Positions 7,868 to 16,032 of a DNA stretch of 48,734 nucleotides are shown here, piece after piece. This DNA is from Paludibacteraceae bacterium (lineage in GTDB: Bacteria > Bacteroidota > Bacteroidia > Bacteroidales > Paludibacteraceae). The notes under the pieces were generated by a model. The model saw nothing but the letters and a program-made list of their open reading frames with translations. It ran no database searches and had not been told where the DNA came from. Where the stretch lies: NCBI GenBank assembly GCA_017448345.1, contig JAFSLP010000117.1, positions 1-48,734 on the forward strand. The letters run 5' to 3'. The number at the start of each line of letters is the position of its first letter. Positions within the stretch are counted from its first letter, which is position 1. A program made the translations under genes and the position numbers.

Positions 7868-8470
7868 TCATACTACACCGCTGAAACCCATGAATGCCAT
7901 GGCAAGCAGACCTGCCGTGAGGAGCGCGACAGGCGTTCCTTTCATTGCTTCGGGCACTTTGTTGAGCGCCAGCTGTTCGCGTAAGCCGGCGAAGAGAACC
8001 AGCGCGAGTGCAAAGCCGATGGCGGTAGCAAAAGCATAGACGGTGCCGGAGAGCAGACCGTATTCGGCGCCGAAGGGCAGTTTAGCCAAGAGCTTGTTTT
8101 GGTCGGCAACGATGAGTGCTACACCGAGAATACAGCAGTTGGTGGTGATAAGCGGTAGGAACACGCCCAACGCCTGATAGAGGGCAGGCGAGACCTTCTT
8201 CAGCATAATCTCAATCATCTGCACGAGGGCGGCGATGACGAGGATGAAGAGGATGGTCTGGAGGAACTCCACGCCCCAGAGAACCAACAGTTTCTGCAGC
8301 AGGTAGGTAACCACCGTGGCGAGTGTGAGCACAAACGTAACGGCTGCACCCATACCCAGCGCGGTGTCAATCTTCTTACTTACACCCAAGAACGGGCAGA
8401 TACCCAAGAACTGGCTCAATACAATATTATTAACGAATATTGCAGAGATGAATATCAGAAAATATACCAT
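7868..8470 (-). CDS. rnfA: Rnf complex subunit A
   Basis: Membrane subunit of the Rnf ion-translocating ferredoxin:NAD+ oxidoreductase, homologous to NqrE. Six transmembrane helices are expected over 200 aa. VNNIVLSQFLGICPFLGVS near the N-terminus and TTNCCILGVAL mid-protein carry the two conserved Cys that bind the intramembrane [2Fe-2S] cluster shared with RnfE. It is the last gene of rnfBCDGEA, followed by a strong terminator. The spacer to rnfE (8471-8511) is made of a ~15-nt repeat. Identification is secure. Confidence 0.95.
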   Translation of the reverse strand: MVYFLIFISAIFVNNIVLSQFLGICPFLGVSKKIDTALGMGAAVTFVLTLATVVTYLLQKLLVLWGVEFLQTILFILVIAALVQMIEIMLKKVSPALYQALGVFLPLITTNCCILGVALIVADQNKLLAKLPFGAEYGLLSGTVYAFATAIGFALALVLFAGLREQLALNKVPEAMKGTPVALLTAGLLAMAFMGFSGVV

Positions 8471-8511
8471 AAAGCTATTTACAATTTAATCATTTACAAT
8501 TTGGTCATTTA
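8471..8511 (-). repeat. ~15-nt repeat (GTAAATGA...AAATT) spacer between rnfE and rnfA
   Basis: On the minus strand, GTAAATGACCAAATT is followed by GTAAATGATTAAATT and GTAAATAGC. The first copy supplies the TAA stop of rnfE. Related words occur at 10766-10816, 13346-13383 and 40371-40407. Confidence 0.8.
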
Positions 8512-9096
8512 CTTCTTCTGCAGTTTGTTGACGGCAGCCATGAGGTAGGCGAGGCAGATAAAGGCACCCGGAGCGAGTACGAAAATCAGTGCCGCAAACT
8601 GGCTGCTGTAAATCTGGAAACCGAAGACGGAGCCTGCACCAAGGAACTCACGGATGATACCGAGCACGGTGAGCGAGAGGGTGAATCCCAGACCCATGCC
8701 GAGTCCGTCAAGGGCAGAGAGCCCGACGGTGTTCTTGGCAGCAAACGCCTCGGCACGCCCGAGGACAATACAGTTCACCACGATGAGCGGGATGAAGAGG
8801 CCGAGCACATCATAGATGGCGGGCAGGTATGCCTGCATTGCCAGTTGCACCATCGTCACGAACGTAGCGATGACCACGATGAAGGCAGGGATGCGCACTT
8901 TGTCGGGAATCACATTCTTGAGCATGGAGATGACCACATTCGAGCAGACAAGCACGAAGAGGGTAGCCAGACCCATGGACATACCGTTGACGGCAGAGGT
9001 GGTAGTAGCCAGCGTAGGGCACATACCGAGGACCAACGCAAAAGTAGGATTCTCCTTGAGAATACCGTTGGTGAGAGTCTTTAATGCGTTATTCAT
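8509..9096 (-). CDS. rnfE: Rnf complex subunit E
   Basis: Membrane subunit homologous to NqrD and paralogous to RnfA. With RnfA it forms the antiparallel pair holding the intramembrane [2Fe-2S] cluster. Conserved segments are ALVLGMCPTLATTTSA near the N-terminus and VVNCIVLGRAEAFA mid-protein, each with one conserved Cys. 195 aa, normal length. The ATG (9094-9096) has a strong Shine-Dalgarno, AAGGAGG, at 9104-9110, unusual for this window. Its start overlaps the rnfG stop. The C-terminus (KLQKK) abuts the repeat spacer that provides the stop codon. Confidence 0.95.
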   Translation of the reverse strand: MNNALKTLTNGILKENPTFALVLGMCPTLATTTSAVNGMSMGLATLFVLVCSNVVISMLKNVIPDKVRIPAFIVVIATFVTMVQLAMQAYLPAIYDVLGLFIPLIVVNCIVLGRAEAFAAKNTVGLSALDGLGMGLGFTLSLTVLGIIREFLGAGSVFGFQIYSSQFAALIFVLAPGAFICLAYLMAAVNKLQKK

Positions 9097-9752
9097 ATTT
9101 TTTCCTCCTTTTCTGTGTTATTGTCCGGAGTTTCCGGAGATACCGGTGTATCCGTTACTTCCGTTTCATTGTTTAACATGCTTGCACCGGTAGCAGCCTC
9201 CACATCCTGTGCGGCGATGGCAGCATAGGCTTTGTTGACCGCTTTGAGGAACGCGCGCGAGGAGATGGTAGCCGCTGTGATAGCGTCCACCTCGCCCCCG
9301 TCCTTGCTGACAGCCAGTTCTCCGGCTTTCTTGCCGATGATGGAGCGGTGGGCTACAGCATCTTTGAACCAGTGGTCGATATGTGCTCCCAGACCCGGAG
9401 TCTCGGTTTGCTTGAGAACCACATAATCGAGCACTTTGCCTTCCGCATCCAGACCTACCATGATGACTTGCGGTCCGTCGAATCCGACCTCGCTGGTCTC
9501 TACGGCGGTAGCTATCCATTGGTCGCCCTCGTAAGCCTTGTAGATGGTGAGACCTTCAACCTCTTCCGGCTCGGCGATAGTGCAGCCCTGCGGCAGCACG
9601 GCTGCGATAGCCGCTTTCTGTTTCTGTGCCTCCTGCACGGCGATGGTCTCTGCTGTGAGCGTATAAACGCCTGCCAGTGCGCCTGCTGCCACCATGGAGA
9701 TGATGACGAGGCTGAGCACCATATTTTTGAATGTACTTTCTAATTTAGCCAT
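9093..9752 (-). CDS. rnfG: Rnf complex subunit G (covalent flavoprotein)
   Basis: Periplasm-facing FMN-binding subunit, homologous to NqrC, with one N-terminal transmembrane helix (about residues 11-33). The flavinylation site reads DAITAATISS near residues 157-166. The Gly of the usual S/T-G-A-T motif is Ala here, with Thr162 the likely FMN ester site; I believe this variant is common in Bacteroidales. A Shine-Dalgarno, AAGGAGA, lies at 9760-9766. The C-terminal tail after about residue 195 is a Thr/Pro/Asp-rich extension encoded by five 9-nt units with a CCG core (9123-9167), similar to linkers in FtsK, PcrA and DnaG. Confidence 0.93.
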   Translation of the reverse strand: MAKLESTFKNMVLSLVIISMVAAGALAGVYTLTAETIAVQEAQKQKAAIAAVLPQGCTIAEPEEVEGLTIYKAYEGDQWIATAVETSEVGFDGPQVIMVGLDAEGKVLDYVVLKQTETPGLGAHIDHWFKDAVAHRSIIGKKAGELAVSKDGGEVDAITAATISSRAFLKAVNKAYAAIAAQDVEAATGASMLNNETEVTDTPVSPETPDNNTEKEEKI

Positions 9753-9764
9753 GATCGTATCTCC

Positions 9765-10784
9765 TTATGCTTTTTTAGGTTCGCCGAAACGTTGCGGACG
9801 AATCCGGTTCAACAATGGAACGCAAGCGTTCATAATCAGGATGGCGAAGGACATACCTTCGGGATAGTTGCCCCATGTACGGATGACCATGACGATGAAG
9901 CCGATGCCGATACCGAAGATAATCTTCCCCCACGCGGTCATCGGGCTGGTGACATAGTCCGTAGCCATGAAGAACGCGCCGAGCATCAGACCACCGGTAA
10001 GGAGTTCGTATCCCACATAATGGCATGTGTCAAGCCCCTCAGGGAGCGCACCCGCCCATCCTGTGCAGGCGGCGAAGCAAGCTACGGTAGCGAGGATGGC
10101 TACAGGGATATGCCATGTGATGACGCGTGTGCAGATGAGGAAGAGTCCTCCGAGGATGAGTGCAATCGCACTGACCTCACCGAGCGAACCGCCCATGACG
10201 CCGAGGAACGAATCCCAAAGAGAGGGCAGCTGGCTGATAGCCGAAGCGTCACCGGCTTTGACGATTTGCTTGAGGAAATAGAGCGGAGTGGCTCCTGTCT
10301 CGGCGTCGATATACGCCCCGTTGAATCCTTGCGGCGTGGGCCAAGTGGTCATCTGCGCCGGATAAGCGATGAGGAGGAATACACGTCCGACCAGCGCCGG
10401 GTTGAAAAGGTTCTGTCCCAGACCGCCGAAAGTCATCTTACCCACACCGATAGCCACTACGGCACCGATGACAACAATCCACCAGTCGATAGTGGAGGGC
10501 AGGTTGAAGGCGAGGAGCAGACCGGTCAGTACGGCAGAGAGGTCGCCGATGGTCTGGCGTTGCTCTTTGAGCAGATAACGGCTGATGACATACTCGGTGC
10601 AGATACAGGCGAGAATGGCGATGCATGCCGTGATAAGCGCGCCCCAGCCGAACTCAATCACTGAAACCACGTATGCGGGCAGCAGCGCGAGAATGACCAG
10701 AAGCATATTCCGGCGGACGCTGTCACCACTATGGGCGTGCGGAGCCGGAGCGACAATGAATTTATTCATTTTATCATTTACCAT
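9765..10784 (-). CDS. rnfD: Rnf complex subunit D
   Basis: Membrane subunit homologous to NqrB, with a second covalently bound FMN and part of the ion channel. About ten hydrophobic segments span 339 aa. The flavinylation motif TGATPL is present near residues 163-168 (Thr166 the likely FMN site). Start: ATG at 10784 gives MVNDKMNKF, whose codons are themselves repeat-like (ATGGTAAATGATAAAATG); the internal ATG at 10769 (MNKFIVAPAP) is a plausible alternative and fits homologues better. Length is normal for the family. Confidence 0.94.
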   Translation of the reverse strand: MVNDKMNKFIVAPAPHAHSGDSVRRNMLLVILALLPAYVVSVIEFGWGALITACIAILACICTEYVISRYLLKEQRQTIGDLSAVLTGLLLAFNLPSTIDWWIVVIGAVVAIGVGKMTFGGLGQNLFNPALVGRVFLLIAYPAQMTTWPTPQGFNGAYIDAETGATPLYFLKQIVKAGDASAISQLPSLWDSFLGVMGGSLGEVSAIALILGGLFLICTRVITWHIPVAILATVACFAACTGWAGALPEGLDTCHYVGYELLTGGLMLGAFFMATDYVTSPMTAWGKIIFGIGIGFIVMVIRTWGNYPEGMSFAILIMNACVPLLNRIRPQRFGEPKKA

Positions 10785-10816
10785 TTTTTCGTTTATTTAA
10801 TCATTTGACCATTTAT
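10766..10816 (-). repeat. AAATG-rich repeat at the rnfC/rnfD junction
   Basis: On the minus strand the spacer and the first rnfD codons consist of degenerate units AAATGGTCAAATGATTAAAT and AAAATGGTAAATGAT. The rnfC TAA and one or both candidate ATG starts of rnfD fall in the repeat. Confidence 0.65.
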
Positions 10817-12159
10817 TTCTTCGCAGCAGCAGCGCGTTCGCGCAGGATAGCGCCCACTTTGGCTTTTCCGGGACGGATGCCGTCGAGCAGACGGCGGTGG
10901 GCAGGACAAGTAAATACGCAGCATCCGCAGTCGATACAGTCCATGATGTCATGTTTCTCCAGTTCGTCCCACATCTGCAGTTCGCTGAGGCGGCTGAGCA
11001 GATAAGGCTCCAGCCCCATCGGGCACGCCTGCACGCACTTGCCGCAGCGGATACAGTTCTGCTCCTCGGGACGGACACTCTCTTCCTGCGAGAGGAAGAG
11101 CAGTCCTGACAGTCTCTTGTTAGCCGGCATGCCTTCGGTATGGTCCATGGCGCGTCCCATCATCGGTCCGCCGCCGATTACTTTGCCGGTGTTGACGGGC
11201 ATTCCGCCAGCCAAGGCAATCACTTCGTCAACCGGTGTACCGAAACGGACGGAGTAGTTGCCGGGTTTGGCAACGTGCTTGCCGGTAACGGTCATCACGC
11301 GGCTGATGAGCGGTTTGTTCTTCTGCACCGCCTCATAGACGGCAAAGACGGTAGCTACATTATCCACCACGGCGCCGACCTCGATAGGTAGCGCACCGCT
11401 CGGCACCTGACGGCCGATACAAGCGTCAATCAGCTGTTTCTCACCGCCCTGCGGATATTTGAGTTTGAGGGGTTGTACCTCGATACCCAGCTTGCTCTGC
11501 GCCAGCTTGGTCATGTGCTCGATTGCATCTTTCTTGTTGTTCTCGATACCGATGATAGCGCGGTCCACGCCCAGTGCTTTCTTCAGGATCTCGATACCCA
11601 CGATGATTTCCTCTCCATGCTCCATCATGAGCTGGTGGTCGCATGTGAGGTACGGCTCGCACTCCACGCCGTTGATGATGAGCACCTCCGCTTTCTTGCC
11701 CGGAGGCGGCAGCAGTTTGACGTGTGTCGGGAAACAAGCACCTCCGAGACCCACGATACCGGCAGCGGCAATCTTGTCGATGATAGCTTTCGGCTCCAGC
11801 GTGCACTGACGCACGATGTCCGGCTTGCGGTCAATCTCCGGCAGCCATTCATCCCCTTCCACAGCGATGAAGACAGCCTGTCCGGGTGCGCCCCAAGCGT
11901 CAGTCCAGTCACCAATTTTTGTCACTGTACCGCTCACCGGCGAACAGATATTCGCACTCACGAATCCGCCTGCTTTGGCAAGCAGTTCGCCCACTTTCAC
12001 TTTCGCTCCTACTTCCACCACAGCCTGTGCCGGTGCGCCGATATGCTGCACCAAAGGAATGATAGCTTCTTTGGGCAGCGGGCACTCCGTGATAGGCCGG
12101 TGTGCGGAGAATTGTTTGTTGTCCTGCGGATGAACTCCGCCTATTTTGAATGTACGCAT
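10813..12159 (-). CDS. rnfC: Rnf complex subunit C
   Basis: Peripheral cytoplasmic subunit binding NAD(H), FMN and two [4Fe-4S] clusters. The N-terminal barrel-sandwich domain is followed by the NuoF-like flavin/NAD fold with GLGGACFPTHVKL near residue 135. The two ferredoxin-type motifs are CIRCGKCVQACP (near 368-379) and CIDCGCCVFTCP (near 406-417). Length (448 aa) is close to other Bacteroidales RnfC and lacks the long C-terminal repeats of enterobacterial proteins. With the ferredoxin domain of RnfB absent (see rnfB), these two clusters are the only ferredoxin-like centres encoded in the operon. Confidence 0.96.
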   Translation of the reverse strand: MRTFKIGGVHPQDNKQFSAHRPITECPLPKEAIIPLVQHIGAPAQAVVEVGAKVKVGELLAKAGGFVSANICSPVSGTVTKIGDWTDAWGAPGQAVFIAVEGDEWLPEIDRKPDIVRQCTLEPKAIIDKIAAAGIVGLGGACFPTHVKLLPPPGKKAEVLIINGVECEPYLTCDHQLMMEHGEEIIVGIEILKKALGVDRAIIGIENNKKDAIEHMTKLAQSKLGIEVQPLKLKYPQGGEKQLIDACIGRQVPSGALPIEVGAVVDNVATVFAVYEAVQKNKPLISRVMTVTGKHVAKPGNYSVRFGTPVDEVIALAGGMPVNTGKVIGGGPMMGRAMDHTEGMPANKRLSGLLFLSQEESVRPEEQNCIRCGKCVQACPMGLEPYLLSRLSELQMWDELEKHDIMDCIDCGCCVFTCPAHRRLLDGIRPGKAKVGAILRERAAAAKK

Positions 12160-12163
12160 TCTG

Positions 12164-12198
12164 AATTAAAAATTTAAAATTAAGAATTACGGATTACG
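12164..12198 (-). repeat. Heptamer array between rnfB and rnfC
   Basis: Five consecutive 7-nt units (AATTAAA, AATTTAA, AATTAAG, AATTACG, GATTACG). The last unit contains the TAA stop codon of rnfB (12194-12196), so this gene ends inside the array. Confidence 0.85.
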
Positions 12199-12619
12199 CT
12201 TTTTGAGCCATAGAGATTAGATTGGGGAATACGGCTCTCGGCGTAGCGAGTGCTTTGATTTTGGCAGCGACAGCGGGGTCGAAGCCTTTCTTGCCTCCCG
12301 TCTCAGCCGTCTCATTAGCCGCAGGCTCTGCGGCCTCACCAGCCGGTGTGAGGATTTTCTTCACTTCCTCCATGGTCGGGTCTCCTCCCACAGGGCATGC
12401 CAGACCATCAATACCTCCTGCCTTGACACATGCTTCCGCAAAGTTCCGGCAACCGGCAAATCCGCATCCTCCACAGTTGGCACCGGGCAGCACCGCCTGC
12501 ACCAAGTCGATTCGCGGATCTTCTTCCACTTTGAAGAACTGGCTGACGAAATACAGCAGGATGGCTGCCACCAACGCCGTCACGCCCAGCACTCCCATTG
12601 AAATCAGAATAAGATTCAT
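12194..12619 (-). CDS. rnfB: Short Rnf complex subunit B without the ferredoxin domain
   Basis: RnfB anchors in the membrane by an N-terminal helix (about residues 5-27) and feeds electrons from ferredoxin into the complex. Present are the helix and the Fe-S domain CGGCGFAGC with a further Cys 17-18 residues on (LACPVGG). Absent is the C-terminal part with two [4Fe-4S] ferredoxin motifs, which gives typical Bacteroidales RnfB a length of about 280-310 aa; this protein has 141. After ILTPAG the sequence is an Ala/Glu-rich tail with no cysteines, ending in the heptamer array. No continuation is seen in another frame, and only 34 nt separate it from rnfC. Truncation or a natural short form are both possible. 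Confidence 0.88.
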   Translation of the reverse strand: MNLILISMGVLGVTALVAAILLYFVSQFFKVEEDPRIDLVQAVLPGANCGGCGFAGCRNFAEACVKAGGIDGLACPVGGDPTMEEVKKILTPAGEAAEPAANETAETGGKKGFDPAVAAKIKALATPRAVFPNLISMAQKA

Positions 12620-12768
12620 GTTGGTTGTTTGTTTTTAATTGTTTGTTATTTTGTTTATGCTAATTTTCGTTTCTTGGATGTAATGACCATGTGTTGCATA
12701 GCATGTTTCTATGACATTCCTATTACTTGCCTATGATATGATGTTATAAACGGCAGTAAAACAGTGTG

Positions 12769-13188
12769 TTATAATTTCCTTGCTGTGAAACTGAAATCTT
12801 TCTGCAGCCTGTGTTTGAAGACGCTCAGCCCGATATAATACAGCGCGATGGCGCAAAGCGAGAGTGTCCCTACGACGGCTTCGGACCAGCCTGTGGTGAG
12901 GTCCAAGACCGCAATCACCGCCATCATCACTACAAAAGGCATGATATACGCCAGCAGCACGGCTTTCCAAGCCAGCCTTTCGCGCACCAGCACCTCCACG
13001 CGGTCGCCCGGATGAAGCGGCTCGAGCATCACCACGTCCATCTCTTTCTCCTGACTCTCGGAAGAGACGCACATACTACGGGCTTTGCACGCCGAGCAGG
13101 CACTCGTCTGCACGATAATTACATGCGCGAACCTGCCGTCCGTGCGTGTCACCACCCCTTCATGCCGAATCATTTCATCCATGTCCAT
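12769..13188 (-). CDS. RseC/MucC family (SoxR-reducing-type) membrane protein
   Basis: RseC-family protein, first gene of the rnf operon in Bacteroidales and presumed to be an accessory factor of Rnf. The N-terminal cytoplasmic part has the Cys-rich motif TSACSACKARSMC, a likely redox or Fe-S site. Two adjacent transmembrane helices follow (VLLAYIMPFVVMMAVIAVL, then SLCAIALYYIGLSVF). I start at ATG 13188 (MDMDEMIRHEG; ATG 13182 equally good) because the promoter at 13204-13234 lies within the longer frame and would exclude an upstream start. A 149-nt spacer without a promoter separates it from rnfB, so cotranscription is likely. Confidence 0.88.
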   Translation of the reverse strand: MDMDEMIRHEGVVTRTDGRFAHVIIVQTSACSACKARSMCVSSESQEKEMDVVMLEPLHPGDRVEVLVRERLAWKAVLLAYIMPFVVMMAVIAVLDLTTGWSEAVVGTLSLCAIALYYIGLSVFKHRLQKDFSFTARKL

Positions 13189-13203
13189 AAAATAAAGCGA
13201 CTG

Positions 13204-13234
13204 CAAAGATACAAATAATTTTTCATATACGCAA
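13204..13234 (-). promoter_or_regulatory. Promoter of the rseC-rnf operon
   Basis: On the minus strand, TTG at 13234-13232, 20-nt spacer, then TATCTTTG at 13211-13204, an exact match to the Bacteroidota -7 box TAnnTTTG. The -33 element extends as TTGCGTATAT, shared with other promoters in the window. Confidence 0.85.
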
Positions 13235-13289
13235 GCGCGCACGTCCTTTTTATTAAAAAATATGGATTTTTAACCTAAAAATCGGTTTC

Positions 13290-13317
13290 TTTCAACTTTC
13301 GGCTTTCGACTTTCGAT
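13290..13317 (+). repeat. TTTCGAC heptamer array upstream of ftsK
   Basis: Four 7-nt units (TTTCAAC, TTTCGGC, TTTCGAC, TTTCGAT) ending 9 nt before the -7 box of the ftsK promoter, so the array covers the expected -33 position. The same heptamer forms the dnaG/radical-SAM spacer (45847-45888) and an in-frame insert in radA (36104-36124). Confidence 0.85.
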
Positions 13318-13326
13318 TTTTTATAG

Positions 13327-13334
13327 TATCTTTG
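13327..13334 (+). promoter_or_regulatory. ftsK promoter -7 box
   Basis: TATCTTTG matches TAnnTTTG exactly. No TTG stands 20 nt upstream; the position (13304-13306) reads TTT and belongs to the TTTCGAC array. The promoter therefore has a consensus -7 but a repeat-derived -33 region. A GTAAATGA-type repeat (13346-13383) lies between the box and the gene. Confidence 0.6.
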
Positions 13335-13390
13335 CATGCTATTTTTGCGTAAAATGGCAAATTGTAAATGACCCAATCGTAAATGACTTT

Positions 13391-15955
13391 ATGCCCAGAA
13401 CTTTGTCAAAATCGAAAAATATAGCCGAAGACCGTCCAACGGAGCGGGCGATTCGCGTGGAGCGGACCAACTGGATAGAGACGGTAAGCCGAATTCTTGC
13501 CGCGCGTGAGACGCGGATGGTCATCGGCATTCTGCTGCTGACTTTCGCGGCAGTTGCTGCATTGGCGTATGTCAGTTTCCTGTTCACCGGCACGAGTGAC
13601 CAGTCCGTCTTGGCGCTGGACCGTCCCGAACGGCTTGCCAACCGCGAGGCTGTCCGGAACCTCTTGGGGCTTCCCGGGGCACGTCTGGCGCAGTTTATGA
13701 TTGACGGCAGTTTCGGTTTCGTCAGTATTCTCTTGGTTTTTATGCTGACCATCTATGCGCTCAGGCTGATGCATGTGCTCAAGGATATCCACGCGGTCAA
13801 GCTGTTCTGCTGCACCGTCTTCTGGGTGCTGTGGGGCGCGATGGTGCTGGGTTTCGCGCAGCAGATGGTGCATTCGGGCGTCTTCCGGTGGGGCGGACAG
13901 TTCGGCTCTTGGGCTGCCCGGTGGCTCTCCAGCTATGTCAACACGACCGGTACGGTCCTCATTCTCCTCTCCGCGCTTGTCATCTTCCTGATAGTGACCG
14001 ACCCGCGTTTTATCGACCGCTGTAAAGCTTTTGGCACGTGGTTTGCAGGGCTCTTCAAGAGAAAACCCAAGCCGGTAGTACCGGAAGAGCCGGAAAACCC
14101 GGAGATTCCGGAAATCCCGGACAGTCCGGATAATCCCGAAAATCCCGGAGAGCCGGAAATATCCATAGATATCCCTGTCGGGGACGAGGAACCGCAGACC
14201 GGCAGTCCGGACGATGTGCCTTTCACCATAGAGCCGCTGACGGACGAAGAGACAAAACAGGAAGAACCGGAAAACCCGGAGAACCCGGAAGGTCCGGACA
14301 ATCCGGAAACGCCGGAGAACACCGACCCCGGACTGGAGATAGAAGATGTGAACGAAGACGAGTTATACACCAGAGACCCGGACAAGCTCTTGGAGAAACT
14401 CGGTCCGTACGACCCGCGCAAGGATTTGGAGTTCTTCAAATTCCCGAGCCTGAACCTGCTGAAGGTCTATGACAACGAGGCGGCGCCGGTCATCAACGAG
14501 GACGAGCAACGCGCCAACGGCGCACGCATCGTCACCACCCTGCGCAACTACGGCATTGAGATTGAGTCCATCAAAGCTACCGTCGGTCCCACCGTCACGC
14601 TCTATGAGATAGTGCAGAAAGCCGGTATCCGGATTTCGAAAATCCAGTCGCTGGAGAACGACATCATGATGAGTCTCTCCGCCACGGGAATACGTATCAT
14701 CGCGCCTATGCCGGGCAAAGGAACCATCGGTATTGAGGTGCCGAACGAGAAACCGCAAGTGGTGTCCATGCACTCGGTGCTGGCGTCCAAACGGTTCCAA
14801 GACGAGCAGAAGATGCGTCTGCCGATAGCCTATGGACGAACCATCACCAACGAGGTCTTTATGTTCGACCTCGCCAAGACGCCGCACCTGCTTGTCGCCG
14901 GTGCCACGGGAACGGGTAAGTCCGTCGCCATCAATGCTATCATCACCTCGCTGCTCTACAAGAAACATCCGTCGGAGCTGAAGCTGGTGATGGTGGACCC
15001 GAAGATGGTGGAGTTCGCGCCGTACAAACCGCTCATCAAGCATTACCTCGCCGCTATGCCGGACACGGACCCGGAGCAGATAGTCATCACCGACTGCGAC
15101 CGCGTCATCAATACCCTCAACTCGCTCGTCATCGAGATGGAGAACCGCTACAAGCTGCTGATGGATGCCGGAGTGCGCAATCTGGAGGATTACAACGACA
15201 AGTTCGTCCGTCGCCGACTGAACCCGAACAAGTTAGTGGGAGACAGCCTGCACCACCAGTATCTGCCATATATTGTGATAATTATCGACGAGTACGGCGA
15301 TTTTATTATGCAGGCAGGCAAGCAGGTGGAGACGCCTATCGCGCGTATCACGCAGAAAGCGCGTGCGGTGGGAATGCACATGATTCTGGCTACCCAGCGT
15401 CCGTCTGTGAACATCGTCACGGGTGTCATCAAGGCGAACATCCCGACGCGTATCGCGCTCCGCACGCAGTCTGTGATTGACAGCCGTACTGTGCTGGACG
15501 CCAAAGGCGCGGAGCAGCTCATCGGACGCGGAGACAGCCTCTATGCCGGAAACGCCTCCATCACACGTGTGCAGTGTGCCTTTGTCGATACGCCCGAGGT
15601 GGACGAGATAGTGAAGCATATCGCCAAGCAGCAGCGTTATACCGAGCCGTACCAACTACCTGAATATGTGGGCGAAGGCGGCGAAGGAGAAGCATTGGCT
15701 CCGGGCAGCGTAGACATGAAACGGCTCGACCCGATGTTCGGCGATGTAGCACGCTACGTGGTCACCAAGCAGGAAGGCTCCACCAGCCGTCTGCAACGCG
15801 CCTTTGAAATCGGTTACAACCGTGCCGGCAAACTCTCCGACCAACTCGAGGCCGCCGGCATCGTCGGTCCGAACAAAGGTCCCAAAGGTCGTGACGTGCT
15901 TATACAAGACCTCAGCCAGCTGGACCAACTGCTGGAAGAGCTGGGCGTAAAGTAG
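13391..15955 (+). CDS. ftsK: DNA translocase FtsK
   Basis: Septal double-stranded DNA translocase for chromosome segregation. The N-terminal 200 residues hold about four transmembrane helices. An acidic Pro-rich linker (about 225-320) is followed by the alpha/beta motor with Walker A GATGTGKS (near 504-511), Walker B IVIIIDEYGD and ATQRPSVNI. A C-terminal winged-helix gamma domain (AGKLSDQLEAAGIVGP) would read polar DNA motifs. Two linker blocks, nt 14078-14158 and 14264-14326, are runs of a 9-nt unit with core CCGGA encoding Pro-Glu/Asp-X. The order ftsK-lolA-trxB is typical of Bacteroidales. 854 aa, normal length. Confidence 0.96.
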   Translation: MPRTLSKSKNIAEDRPTERAIRVERTNWIETVSRILAARETRMVIGILLLTFAAVAALAYVSFLFTGTSDQSVLALDRPERLANREAVRNLLGLPGARLAQFMIDGSFGFVSILLVFMLTIYALRLMHVLKDIHAVKLFCCTVFWVLWGAMVLGFAQQMVHSGVFRWGGQFGSWAARWLSSYVNTTGTVLILLSALVIFLIVTDPRFIDRCKAFGTWFAGLFKRKPKPVVPEEPENPEIPEIPDSPDNPENPGEPEISIDIPVGDEEPQTGSPDDVPFTIEPLTDEETKQEEPENPENPEGPDNPETPENTDPGLEIEDVNEDELYTRDPDKLLEKLGPYDPRKDLEFFKFPSLNLLKVYDNEAAPVINEDEQRANGARIVTTLRNYGIEIESIKATVGPTVTLYEIVQKAGIRISKIQSLENDIMMSLSATGIRIIAPMPGKGTIGIEVPNEKPQVVSMHSVLASKRFQDEQKMRLPIAYGRTITNEVFMFDLAKTPHLLVAGATGTGKSVAINAIITSLLYKKHPSELKLVMVDPKMVEFAPYKPLIKHYLAAMPDTDPEQIVITDCDRVINTLNSLVIEMENRYKLLMDAGVRNLEDYNDKFVRRRLNPNKLVGDSLHHQYLPYIVIIIDEYGDFIMQAGKQVETPIARITQKARAVGMHMILATQRPSVNIVTGVIKANIPTRIALRTQSVIDSRTVLDAKGAEQLIGRGDSLYAGNASITRVQCAFVDTPEVDEIVKHIAKQQRYTEPYQLPEYVGEGGEGEALAPGSVDMKRLDPMFGDVARYVVTKQEGSTSRLQRAFEIGYNRAGKLSDQLEAAGIVGPNKGPKGRDVLIQDLSQLDQLLEELGVK
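14078..14326 (+). repeat. Coding 9-nt repeats in the ftsK linker
   Basis: Nine consecutive 9-nt units at 14078-14158 and seven at 14264-14326, pattern NNNCCGGAN, each encoding one Pro-(Glu/Asp)-X triplet. The same core appears in linkers of PcrA (19599-19679), DnaG (46396-46449) and RnfG (9123-9167). Confidence 0.85.
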
Positions 15956-16032
15956 CCAAATCAGACTGGCGAGACACTAACGAGAGAGAATCGGGTAGGG
16001 GAAAATACGAAGGCATAAAGGAACTAAATGCT

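Noticed and set aside
13189..13242. Upstream start (MRACVYEK...) for the rseC-family gene.
   Set aside because: The frame extension contains the exact -7 and -33 promoter elements, so it would not be transcribed.
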